Shown piece by piece: positions 1 through 41,000 of a DNA stretch of 64,000 nt. Below the pieces are notes generated by a model, which was given only the letters and a program-made list of their open reading frames with translations, searched no databases and was not told the origin of the DNA. The translations under genes and the position numbers were made by a program. The first letter of the stretch is position 1; each line of letters begins with the position of its first letter. Source of the stretch: Apostichopus japonicus (Eukaryota; Echinodermata; Holothuroidea; Aspidochirotida; Stichopodidae); the NCBI RefSeq assembly GCF_037975245.1, contig NC_092564.1, forward strand, positions 2,381,984 through 2,445,983, read 5' to 3'.

Positions 1-111
1 CATTATTATATGAGCAGTTTTCTTTAAAAAGACCAACCCTGTCATGAATACTTAACAATGTTCACTGATAGAGTGAACTTTAATTCTTGTTTGGTTTTTT
101 GGTTTTTCCAG

Positions 112-28895
<28,784 letters not shown>

Positions 28896-29350
28896 AATTT
28901 TCATTTGCTCATATATTCCGTTTTGGAAATAAAGTTCGGTGGAGGTGTATAAGTTTATGTATATCGGCATTTCTATAAGAGAATCTCGCTGGAATTTGCA
29001 CTGTAGGTAACTTGAGGAGATTGAAAGGAATCGGTATAACCAAACAAAGAAATCGTGACTCTCTCATGTTGTTTTATTAATGCGGCATCCCTAACCTGAT
29101 AAGCACAGTGGCTGTTGCGACACTAACGAGTAAAACTTGGTCAGGATTCTGTAAATACTTTCGGAAATGAAGGGGTTTTTTTTGTTGTTTTTTGTTTTGT
29201 TTTTGTTTTGTTTTACAGTTTATACATTGCTTTACATATAACATTTTAACAATACGTGCTGCAATTTGTAACTGACATATTATAAATCAAAACTAAATTG
29301 GATTTGTACTCGTCATTCTGTTGAATTAATGCATGTTGTTATGCCATGTT

Positions 29351-30605
29351 CACTCTTCGACAAATCATGGAGAAGAGCAGGTTGCAACAGCAGAACCTGT
29401 ACATAGCCTTCGATTTTACAAAAGCCTTCGACTGTGTTAACCGGGAGCTCATGTTTGCAATCTTAAGAAAACTTGGTTGTCCCTTGAAATTCGTTCGGAT
29501 GATCAAGAAGCTTTATTCGGACATGAAGGCGAGGCTAATAGTTGATGGAGAGTTATCAAGACCTATAAAGTATGACAGCGGAGTGAAGCAAGGATGCAAA
29601 CTGGCACCCACACTTTTTGGAATATATGCTGCTGTTTTGCTATATCTGGCATTCCGTGACACCAACCCATCATACGACATCAAGATTCGCTTCAGGTACG
29701 ATGGAGATTTATTTGACCTTAGACGTCTGAGAGCCAGCACAAAAATCACTACAGCCTATATCAGAGAGGCACAATATGCAGATGACATAGCAATTTTCAG
29801 CAGCTCTGCTTCGGGTCTTCAGCACCTGCTGTTTGCTTACAACAAACTTTCCTAAAAAATGGGCTTCCGCATAAACATCAATAAGACTGAAACCATGAGT
29901 ACTGGCGAACTAAGCTGACTTCTACGTTTCTGAACAGAAGCTGACCAGAGTTGATCATTTCAAGTACCTGGGTAGTTATGTCTCAAGTAACTGCATGATG
30001 GACCAGGAAATTCCAACACTGATTCAAGCTGCATCATGTGCCGTTGGAAGGCTACGTGACAGAGTCTTCAACTGCAGAGACCTGACAACAGAGACTAAAC
30101 TAATGGTATACAATCAGTGTGTCATACCAATATTACTGTATGGCAGTGAGTCACGGACTCTGTACCACCACAACATCAGACAGTTGAGAACAATTCAACA
30201 GCAGCATCTGACATGCTATCTTGAAGATCAAGTGGGATGACTTTGTTACTAATTATGAAGTGTTGGATCTGGCCACATCTGAGGACATCGAAGCTGTCCT
30301 TACTCGCAACCTTTTTCGGTGGTTAGGCCACGTCGCTCGCATGCCAGACGACCGTCCTGTCAAAGAACTTCTTTATGGATAACTTGGTGTCGGAAAGCGT
30401 AGGGTCGGTCGACCACTGCTTCCGATATAAAGACACATTGAAGTATTTATTGAAAAAAAGGTGATGTCCTTCACACATGGAGCGAAGTGGTCAATGACAG
30501 ATCAAGCTGGGGTCGGACGACCTTTGGCACTTCTGTCAAGATGGATCAGTGCAGGAGAGAGGAAAACGTCAAGAAGAGACAGAGACGTCACCAGTTAAAC
30601 CTAAC
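29351..30605 (+). pseudogene. Truncated LINE reverse transcriptase between direct repeats
   Basis: The first frame (29346-29855) starts inside the RT palm: LYIAFDFTKAFDCVNRELM, SGVKQGCKLAPTLFGIYAAV, IREAQYADDIAIFSSSA. After a stop and frame changes it goes on with LTRVDHFKYLGSYVSSNCM, VIPILLYGSESRTLY and, to ~30370, FRWLGHVARMPDDRP, the usual C-terminal region. It lacks endonuclease and RT N terminus, so it is 5'-truncated and inactive. It is a different LINE type from the one at 16-20 kb. Confidence 0.88.
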
Positions 30606-30702
30606 CTAATTTTTGTTGTAATTGTGTTTTTTTGTTTATTGTATACTGTTCTCATCTTCATTCTTTGGTATGTTGCCCGTTTCGGGACATTGGCGTATAT
30701 AT

Positions 30703-31161
30703 AGGTGGCAGAGAGTTCTAAAATTTTGTTCTAAAAATTTCATTTGCTTATATATTCCGTTTTGGAAATAAAGTTCAGTGGAGGTGTACAGTTTATGTAT
30801 AGCGGCATTTCTATAAGAGAATCTCGCTGGAATTTGCACTGTAGGTAACTTGAGGAGATTGAAAGGAATCGGTATAACCAAACAAAGAAATCGTGACTCT
30901 CTCATGTTGTTTTATTAATGCGGCATCCCTAACCTGATAAGCACAGTGGCTGTTGCGACACTAACGAGTAAAACTTGGTCAGGATTCTGTAAATACTTTC
31001 GGAAATGACGGGGGTTTTGTTTTCGTTTTCGTTTTGTTTTCGTTTACTTTTTATACATTGCTTTACATATAACATTTTAACAATACGTACTGCTAAATAA
31101 AAACTAAATTGGATTTGTACTCTTCATTCTATTGAATTAATTCATGTTGTTATGCCATGTT
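30703..31161 (+). repeat. Long direct repeat R, copy 2
   Basis: 459 bp, second copy of 28860-29350, from aggtggcagagag to atgccatgtt. Both copies contain a T-rich stretch near the middle. Confidence 0.9.
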
Positions 31162-31559
31162 ATCTGGTGCTTAATTTGGTTTTGTTCTTCAACTTTGAAG
31201 AAAAATTTAGAAGTTTATACAAGTGTCAGTCCTGCTCCATTAACAATCCTTTCTATCAGAATAATAAACAGTTGTGGTGCAAACAATAATAATTAATCTT
31301 ATTCAATTTATCTTATGTAATTAGCCCTAGGCTAATCCCAAACGCAACTCAACTTACGGGATCTCTTCTCAAATTGCACTTGGATATACCTTTGATGAGT
31401 TAGATATATAATCAGTAAGTAAATGTGTGACTTGACCAAGTCTCCCACTGGAGGAATTGTTTCCCAACATGACGGGGAAAAGTAAGATGGAAGACATTTT
31501 GCTACTCACAGCAAAACGCATTGTGAAACGAAAAGCTGAACATCAAAGTTCATGATCAC
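31162..31559. other. Intergenic, nothing recognised
   Basis: AT-rich sequence without open frame, repeat match or tRNA-like motif that I can see. Confidence 0.5.
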
Positions 31560-33130
31560 CAGGCGCGTATGTAGCATTTTCTAACCAGGGGGCGCGAATT
31601 ACTATCCAAGCGGAGCGCCACCATCAGTTGGCGCGCAGCGTTCCAGAAAATTTCTGGTTTTGATACCTCCCAGATCACCGGAAATGGCACATATTGGGCT
31701 TGAAAATGACCAACCAGATGTACACTTTTGCCTGAGAACCAAGTTTTTTCCAATAGTATTGTTTTTCATCCATAACATTTTTCAAGATTGTCACCAGTCA
31801 CACATCATGTTCGACCTCATCCCATCTTCTGTGGATTATTGCTTTCGTAGGTGATTCTATACGTCGCGGCCCACAATACCCGTCCGCGCACTTTTCAAGG
31901 TTTTAAGCCCATTATTTGTTCAGAATTTGGAAATTCAAATTTCTCGTGAATAAATTCACTTCAGAACATACCCATAATGTTGCACAAACTTTCATCTATG
32001 GACAACCAATATAGAAAAACCTCATTCAACCTATAACAGACCGGTAAAAATTGCACGAGTACAGCGACATATATAGCCAGGAATTTGAAAGGGGGGGGGG
32101 GGCACATTTTGCGATTGATATGGGGGAGGGGTCTAAGGGGGTGTCCCCCTCCTCTTTGAGAAATCTTTGAACAATTGAGGTCCTTAGATGCGATCTGGTG
32201 CAATGTTTTCCCAGTTTCATCATTATCATATATGATATCATATCAGCAGATTTAGTTTCCGGTTTGAATTATTCTTTAACATGTTCGATTTTTTACATAT
32301 TATATCAGAAAGACAAACATAGTGCTATTTAAAATTTTTCCAGTAGGATGGTTCTTGTTTATTGTCCAATATCTGGACTTTAAATATATTGAAAGAACTT
32401 AACTGATGAATAATATAAACTTTCATATTTAGCGGTGTAATAATTATATATAGGAGGCGCGTATCACGTACGTTTGCTAGCTTAGCTTCATAGCATGCTG
32501 TTCGTGCAACAACTCGTGGCGAATCATAGGATGAGAACGCACGTTGTCGTCGTCGTTGTGCATACGGTTCGTGACACTCCATCGAGTGCGGTTAGGTAGG
32601 CTATATGTAACGCAGTGGCAAACTGTAGGCTTGCCAGGCTATAGGCTTAATTATTTAGCTAATTGCATCTGCAAAACTAAGTAGCTAAATCAGTAGGCCT
32701 GAATGTTACTACGATTATAATCGAGTTAACGGAGCTGACGAGTATTCAAGATCAAAAGAGCACTGACAAAATACCATGCAAAAGAACAACAGTTTTTAAT
32801 ATTTTTCGACACTGTAAGGAGGGGGGCAAATGCCCCCCTGGCTACGTCCTTGCACGAGTAGAGGGAAGTATGATGAAGAATGTTGGTCAGGGAATTTTTG
32901 AAAATTCAAACGGTTAATTTCTTCGTTTACAATATCAAAACCTCTTATAACGGGTATAGCCTATACCACCAAAACTTCGTTGGAGGATATGAAAAAATAC
33001 CAGATATTTCCGAAACCGAAACACTATACACACATAGACAGTTTGGAGGTTGTTCCTCCTGGAACGCCATTTTCATGCTCACTGATATGATGTGATATCT
33101 GCTGTTTGCTTTACAAATTCGAGTAATTGA
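31560..33130 (-). repeat. Long dispersed repeat P, minus-strand copy (split by hAT-like insertion)
   Basis: It begins caggcgcgtatgtag and runs inverted to 19985-21231. The parts 31560-32061 and 32861-33130 flank an inserted element. Shared landmarks are the inverted gcgccaccatcagttggcgc block, 'cataatgttgca' and 'ccgaaaccgaaacac'. Confidence 0.75.
32062..32852. mobile_element. hAT-type non-autonomous element in repeat P
   Basis: 791 bp. The right end is ctggctacgtccttg (inverted: caaggacgtagccagg); the left end is cagcgacatatatagccagg. A perfect 8-bp duplication, cacgagta, is at 32054-32061 and 32853-32860. The plus-strand copy of repeat P (ctactcgtgcaac at ~20733) is uninterrupted at this point. 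No transposase seen. Confidence 0.82.
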
Positions 33131-33997
33131 AATAAGACTGAAATAAATAACTTTTTTCTGTTTATTGCGCAATGCTCCACATTCTTTTCATTTTGAAAGA
33201 CGCACAGTTTCAAGTTCATTATACACACTGAAGGCTTCGATTCTCTATCTGCCTTCAGTTTAGGGAAGATCTTTGGATTTTCATACCTAGATATCGCTAG
33301 TTATTGCTAGATATCTATACAGTACAGTGTCCTTGGGATTTTTCGGGGCCTGATCTTGGAAATTGCTAAATCGGGAGTGGTCACACTCCAAGTAGGTCAG
33401 TGGGCGACCTCTAGACGTTACTAATATACAACCCGATCACTTGTTGAAGTGGTGTGTTGCCGGATTTTGTCAAGGTCTTGGTACTACGGGCGAAGGTCAT
33501 TCATTAAGTTTCGTAACTCATCGGGAAGCGATTAGAGAGGTGGGGCGTAGGGTTGTGGGGCGCGCGTTTTCATGCATATGGGAACAATCTCAAGAAGTGA
33601 TGGGTGCGTCCCCCCCCCCCCCCATGATACGCCCTTGGATCCACTGCATGATATTTTCAAGAGATGTGCTCAATTTTCCAATCGCATGCGGAATTTATTT
33701 TTAGATTCATTGAACTAGGTTTAGGGTAACAATTAGCATTCAGGTCGGAGTGTGTAACATTTTATCTCTGGATGGCAGTGCTACATCGAAGGATATATGT
33801 CTAGAGCAGTTCGCATATACAGATCCTGGTCTAATACCGAAATGCGTCATGTTCGAGACCAGCCCCGTTGGTTTCATAGCACAATTGTACAATTGATTAG
33901 GCGTCCATACAGTACACACACACACTCGTTATGATAGACCATATACGGTATGAAGTTTCCATTTTCCTTTCTTGCTAATGTATATATATATATATAT

Positions 33998-34074
33998 GAG
34001 ACCCGTGGTTCGAATCCCGGTGGAGGCTGAAAGTTTTTTCACTGTTCTTGATTTTCCAACTCATTACGATTTTC

Positions 34075-34078
<4 letters not shown>
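33998..34078 (+). mobile_element. tRNA-derived SINE relic between (TA)n tracts
   Basis: cgtggttcgaatcccggtgg (box B) leads into aggctgaaag, a T-run and a 'cttgattttccaac' tail. (TA)n tracts stand on both sides (33978-33997, 34079-34129). It resembles 5160-5262 on the other strand. Confidence 0.55.

Positions 34079-34129
<51 letters not shown>
34079..34129. repeat. (TA)n microsatellite
   Basis: About 50 bp of pure TA. Confidence 0.97.
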
Positions 34130-34131
<2 letters not shown>

Positions 34132-34189
34132 AACAAGCGCGTTATGATATATAGACAATATATAGTATATATACATATACATTAGTGAG

Positions 34190-34379
34190 AGAGGAAAAAT
34201 GGAAACGGCGTTTTTCTTCTACTCCCTCAATTTCTCATTTTTCTCTCTTTTCATTTTCTTTTCCCTTCCTCCCTCTCCTTCCTCCTCGTTTTTCCCCTCT
34301 TTTTCTCTCTCTTTTTACTCTCCTCTTTTTCTTACCCGGGCCCGCGCGCGCCCCAACGTCCCACCTGGATACGCGCCTG
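34190..34379 (-). repeat. Dispersed repeat with pyrimidine-rich body, copy 2
   Basis: An inverted copy of 15956-16135. About 110 bp of C/T is followed by cttacccgggcccgcgcgcg and cacctggatacgcgcctg. It ends about 150 bp before the MRPL45 start codon and so lies in or next to that promoter. Confidence 0.65.
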
Positions 34380-34528
34380 ATCATTGAGTACGATCTGTGG
34401 CCAACTTTTCATCATAACTGAAAACTTTACAGAAGGCCTTGTTTGCTAGAAGGAGCATTTTTAACTTTTCAGAAAATGACCTCTCGTGAACGTTATGGGA
34501 ACGACTGATCTTTACATTCTATTTAAAG

Positions 34529-34594
34529 ATGGCTACCTCCTTGTTCAACATGCCGATCGCCGCAATCAGTCGAAATTTTACCTTGTTTTCGAAT
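34529..34594 (+). CDS. MRPL45: MRPL45 exon 1 (mitochondrial presequence)
   Basis: Start codon context aaagatgg. 22 codons, then donor gtaaga; phase 0 meets exon 2. It holds Ser, Arg, Phe and Leu but no acidic residue, as expected for a matrix-targeting signal. It is too short for an ORF list and was found by searching upstream for a phase-0 presequence. Confidence 0.8.
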
Positions 34595-37500
34595 GTAAGA
34601 TTAAAACACACTTTGACCGTGCATTCAATCTCGAATTTCAAACTTGTTATACACTTGCTGAATAAAAAGTAGATTTTGTGCTAGTTTGTCAGTTGTCGCG
34701 AAACCCTAGGCCTATGCGATTTGCCTGGGCAAACTAACGTTAGGCTATCAAACTAGTTAGGGTAGGCCTCATCATACTAGTAGTAGCACTACTAGTTTAG
34801 TTTAGTGACCCAAGGATCAGGAAGCCTTACCGTAGCTTATCTGAGACCCTATCCGTGTTAGATCATGGATGAACACCGACTTATTGCAAGCCTTCTCTTT
34901 TCGTTAAATGTGCAGTGGATAACGAGGTAGGGGTGTGAATTCCCTCCCATTCCTGCTCCTGGGACCGGCATTTAATGTCCCCTGCATCCGATCGGCGAGA
35001 GTGTATTCCCCAGCATCTGACCACTTTCTCAAATACTGAGTAGGCAAAGGCACCCTATTTGACATCACTGCAGTTTATTTCAATACCAGTGATGAACAGA
35101 AACAAACCCCTTTTCTCAAGTTAACAAACCAGAAATACCAAATCCATGGAAGACGATGCACATCACCACTGCACTGCAGCGATTTTTGAATAGGTCATGA
35201 GAACCGAGCTCCTGGCGGAATTTTGTTCCTTGACCCTTAGGATTGTGAGGCAGACACTCTTACCGCTGAACCACACCTTTGCCTATAGTCATACTCATAG
35301 GCCTATAGTCATAGACGAACTTTCAAAAGTCATACTGAACTTATTAATATTACCCTAAATTTAGGCCTTGAAATATGCCCCACGAGTCTGATTAATCGCT
35401 GCGATTTTTCTAGTTATTGAAGTTATCCACAATAATGAAATACTGCAGACACACACCATGTGAATAAAACAAAAAAACTACAACCTTGCCTTTAGGGTGA
35501 ATTTAGTCATAGGATTTACAGTATGGAGTGAAACATGGAAGTGGAAGAGAGCTTTCAATTTAAGGCCTAGAGCCTTACTTTTTCTGATGGCAGATTAACA
35601 ATAGAATACCCTGCCACTGTAGATCAGTCACAGTGATCCAAGAATGTCACTTGTTACTGTTAGTCTTATTGTAGCTTTATTGTGAGAATGACGAACATTT
35701 AATTTGGGAGTTTTCATATAATTAACAGTCCTTTGAGCCTCCCTTCTGAGGTGGTGGCTAAGTTGCAGTGGGGTTGCATGTTTTATTCTGAATCTGTTAC
35801 ATGAAAAATGTTCAAGTTCAAAGTTCCTTGATGTCTCCATTGATGTATTGATGTTTGAAAATAAATTCTGCCCTTGCCCAACAATCCAGTTTGACATCTT
35901 ATTTCAATAGCAAACTTTTATCTTACCCTCTAGTCAAGCTTGACCAACTTAGACCAAATTTAAGATAATATTAGTGTACTGTAGATACCGACTAGCCAAT
36001 GATGTTATGTATGGTATCCAAATGTGAAAGATTTGTGGGTGAATTTGATTGTTGCAAAATAGCATGAAATATTTCTTCCTTATCACTTTGGTGCAAGTAT
36101 ATTTTTAGCCATATTGGCTGAGATTTCAACCAAAACAGTGGTACTTCGCATAATTAAGACCACCATTTGTGGGTTTAAAGGTGCAGCGCATTGTAGAACA
36201 AGTGGTAGCTTGGGCAATTAGCTGCTGGTGCCATCTGTAAATGCTAGCCGTGCATCAGTCATTCTGGGGGGGGGAGGGGGGGTGTGTGGGGCAAGGGTGC
36301 AGTGTATATGTTTATGTATATGTGCAGTGTACTGTCGATCTACAGTATGTTGTGGTACCTTTTCTCCAATACTTAAAATCTTGCAGTACCTTAATAGCAT
36401 GGTGTACAAAGAAAAATTTACAGAGCCCAGATGAATTCTGCTCAGTTTCTTGTCTATCTTTAGTCAAAATGAAATTGCGCAGCCTGGAGAACTTGGTGTT
36501 TAAAGTTTGCATAGCACTTTAGGTTCTCCCATTTTCTTTTAACGTCATACTGGGACTAAAAACTAATTTGGTCTTCTGTGTACTAATGTGCTTTACATAT
36601 TTTGCTTTTGTAAGCATTCAAATAGTCAACTGTGCATTCAATTCTGCTATGTGAAGTACAATACAAGACTTTTATCAAAAAGTTTGCTGGCAAAAGGTTG
36701 ATTGTGGAACACATTCAAAATTTCTATCATGTTTCATTATAAGTTGCCAGAATTCCATGGTTTCGATTGGCCATGGTTTGAATGCCATGTGGGTTTGATA
36801 GAACATAGAGCATAGTGTACTGTAGCACGGTGGTCCAATTAGGAAGCACACAAGACATTGAAATGAGCTTAATCATTGTTGAAAGAAATGTCTATATTCT
36901 CGCCTTTCAGTATGAAACCAACATGCATGTCTCCATTTTCTGTATCATGATCAAATTTGGAAGAAACTCTGGGCAATCTCTGTGACTGTTTCTTAGCCGA
37001 AACATTTCACCAAACTTTGACGTATTATACAGCAAAGCAAGCTGCTAGAGAAAGAACAGAATGAGTCTTGGATGATCTTCAAGGGGTTCAAAATGAAAGC
37101 TCTTGTTTTAAAGAGAATATATCAATGAGAATAAATACAATAAGAAAGTTCTGGAAAGAATATGAACAGAATGTTTAATTCATCCAAGTTTAAATTGGAC
37201 ACAAACAAATAATAGTCTAGCAGATGTAGGCCTAAGTAAGCTACAACACAAAAAAATTTCTTTGATAATTATGATTTTTGACATAGCTTTGCAAATTTAC
37301 ATCATCGGTTAGCTTCACTTACTTTAGTGTAAAACACAATGGGACACCAGGTAGCACACTTCAAGTTTGATTTACTTCTCATTGCTATTTATGGTATAAT
37401 ATTGAAATTTTCCAAAAGTGTGTCATAATCGGCCCATTGACTATATAAAGTTATTAAATGCAGTGTTAGGTAAATGTGGTAAATGAGGACATACAATGTG

Positions 37501-38053
37501 TTAACCATAATTTTTATCAGAACTACAGCAAAGCCTGTGCTATCTATACCTTTGAGCTGCAGTAGGTTCGTTAAGTACTGTGTTACTGTCTGCCGCTAGT
37601 GTGTTTTAATTTTTAACTATCTTGAATTTGTCAACAGTTGCACTGCTTATCTTGCACAAACAAGTTAGTAACAGCACAGAGAATGTTATTGCCGTCCTCG
37701 ACTTCCCTGTATGAGGTCAGCAGGCCTCGGACAACCCAGAAAATTCACAAAGCCAGAAAGAAAGCCAGGCTGTTGAAGAAGGATCAGAAACGTCTTGCTG
37801 AGAAGGAAGAGTGGAAGAAGGATCCTCGTAAGATGGTGTTTGGCCTGTTAAGAAAGGCAGGGATGAAACCGGGGAGACAGTATGCAGAGAGAGCAATAAC
37901 AATCACTTGTACAGGTAGAACTATTGTTTATCAATTGTTTATCAATCTGGATTCTTGTCTCATTGGTAACACTGTTTGGATATTAAGAGTGTGAAAATGA
38001 GAATAACATTTTGTCATTTTTTTTTTCTCATGGCCTAAACAGTGTTTGAAATT

Positions 38054-38096
<43 letters not shown>

Positions 38097-41000
38097 AGGG
38101 AGGGAGGGAGGGAGGGAGGGAGGGAGGGAGGGAGGGAGGGAGGGAGGGAGGGAGGGAGGGAGGGAGGGAGGGAGGGAGGGAGGGAGGGAGGGAGGGAGGG
38201 AGGGAGGGAGGGAGGGAGGGAGGGAGGGAGGGAGGGAGGGAGGGAGGGAGGGAGGGAGGGAGGGAGGGAGGGAGGGAGGGAGGGAGGGAGGGAGGGAGGG
38301 AGGGAGGGAGGGAGGGAGGGAGGGAGGGAGGGAGGGAGGGAGGGAGGGAGGGAGGGAGGGAGGGAGGGAGGGAGGGAGGGAGGGAGGGAGGGAGGGAGGG
38401 AGGGAGGGAGGGAGGGAGGGAGGGAGGGAGGGAGGGAGGGAGGGAGGGAGGGAAACTTTGCAGAAGGATGTAACAATGTAGGTGAAATAGTAAGAAGCTG
38501 GAAGGGGAGAATGGAGAGGGAGGGGGGGGGGGGATTAAGAAGGGAATGGACTTGAGTGTTGAGGATGGACAGGAATTGGGATGAAGAGAGAGGGGGAGGA
38601 GCAGTGGAGGAGCGTCCATACAGTCAGAAGGGGGGGGGGGGGGGACTAACGGACTCAAATGGACTGCTGGCACCCTTTTCAGCTTTTTACCACTTTTTAC
38701 TTCTTCGCGATTATTGACTGTTTTATTGCGCTCACATCTACCTATTGACATTTGTCACATTTTGTTGGCTATGACACCTATTTATTCTTCGTTTATCTGC
38801 AAATTAGCAAGGCCTGGAAAGGATAATTTCCGGTGATCTAGGGAGTACAGTATCTTTACTCAAAAAATTTCTGTACGCTCCGCGCCAACCTGTGGTGGCG
38901 CTCCGCTTAGATAGTGTCGATAGTTCTCGACCCCCCTGACCAATACCCCTAGCTTCGCCACTGGGTAGGAGGAGACATTTTCTGCATTTAATTTGCATTC
39001 TCACCAGCAATATTTCCTTACACTTAAGAAAAGAAAGCTATTACTGCAAATAAAATTCCATTCATTTTGGGGTTCATGAGATGAGAAAGATGGTCGAGAA
39101 TGCACACAATCAATGTCTCTGTTGTCGATATGGCTTGTGTAGTTCCACTGTGTATAGTAATGACTTACAGTACACTCCTCACTGCGATAAGGAGAACAAC
39201 TCCAAATGGAAACAAATATATGAGACAGCAAATTAACAAGCTGAATTATTATACGCTTAAAATGTATGCACTCAAGTTAATATATGAGTGAAAATCACCA
39301 TAAATTGAATTTATCATGTTGCAGTTAGTTTGGTTTTCAACCCTTGAATACAATAATTGGACTTACTTAAAGATGTGTTAGAGAAATGTGTGATTAAATA
39401 TGTGATGAATTGCACTTTCTGCTACCAGTCGAAGTACTTTACCTATTGGCAAGCTCTATTTGTCTTTTGCAGGTGATTTCTTTGAGCCGTATATACCTCC
39501 TGAGGGTGATGGTAAAGCTTCTACTTTGTCCAAAGAGGTAAATATGAATTATGAAGACTTTAACATTGATATTCGAAGGCTTAAAGGAGACACAAACTCA
39601 AGCATCCTTGTTGATCCATCTGATAGAGGTAACTGTCACGAACAACCCCACCCCCTCCTCTTCCACAGCCAGGAGACACAAATTCAAACACCATTGTTGA
39701 TCCATCTGATAGAGATAACTGTCACGAACATCCCCACCCCCTCTTCCACAGCCAGGAGACACAAATTCAAACACCGTTGTTGATCCATCTGATAGAGGTA
39801 ACTGTCACGAACAACCCCACCCCCTCCTCTTCCACAGCCAGGAGACACAAATTCAAACACCGTTGTTGATCCATCTGATAGAGGTAACTGTCACGAACAA
39901 CCCCACCCCCTCCTCTTCCACAGCCAGGAGACTCAAATTCAAACACCGCGGTTGATCCATCTGATAGAAGTAACTGTCACGAACAACCCCACCCCCTCCT
40001 CTTCCACAGCCAGGAGACTCAAATTCAAACACCGTTGTTGATCCATCTGATAGAGGTAACTGTCACGAACAACCCCACCCCCTCCCCTTCCACAGCCAGG
40101 AGACACAAATTCAAACAGTGTTGTTGATCCATCTAATAGAGATTACTGTCACAAACAACCCCACCCCCTCCTCTTCCACAGCCAGGAGACACAAATTCAA
40201 ACACCGTTGTTGATCCATCTGATAGAGATAACTGTAACGAACAACTTCCTTCAATAGCTAAGGAAAATGTATATTCCTTTTTGGATATATCTATAGCTTT
40301 AATGTCCTTTCACACACAAGGCTGAAGACTTGATCAAGTCTAAATATGACATCATCCAGCCACATGTACTTCAATGTAACATAATGGAGAGCTAAAAGAT
40401 TGTAGCACATTCCATGACCTAATCACACAGAGCAAGATTTTCTTTGCCTGTTTCAGAGAGTAGTTCTTCACAAAGACCTCTGCCATATAAACTAAAGATG
40501 ATGATAATCGTGTTTGTGTCCTTTCATCGAGTGTGCATCCGTTGGTGATGAAATTATAAAAAGATGCATTGTCGATTACTGTTTATTCTTCTTTGCTTAC
40601 AGCATCATTTTAAATGATGAATAAAATATCTTGAAACAATATCAATTAGAAGAGACAAAAATGATACAACAATAGAAAAAACATGGGTGCTGAGTATTGA
40701 AAATGAATGATCCAGAAAAAGTTGACAAAAAACAATAGGCTTAATTTACTATGCATGCTTTATAGAAGTTGTATTATCAATGGGGTAACGTGCACGAAGC
40801 ATCATGAACTTAAATTTTAGAATTCTTTTCAATCTACCACAAGACCACTCAAAGAATGTCTAAAGTCAGAATATAAATGTCAAAATGGTGTAATAAAATG
40901 ATAAAAAGGAAAGATACAGGTCAGCTCTCTATGTTGATTTTGGTGTTAAGGATATTCATCTTTAAAACATGTTACATGGCTTTAATGCTCCTCTGACACA

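Noticed and set aside
37931-38751. Long open frames of Ser-Leu-Pro-Pro and Gly-Arg-Glu repeats (up to 232 codons)
   Set aside because: They arise only from the GGGA tetranucleotide array, which is open in several frames on both strands.
39460-39783. MRPL45 exon 3 read through into the 86-bp array as one 107-codon protein
   Set aside because: The exon has a good donor at 39538 and MRPL45 continues in phase at 41457; the read-through part has no family match.
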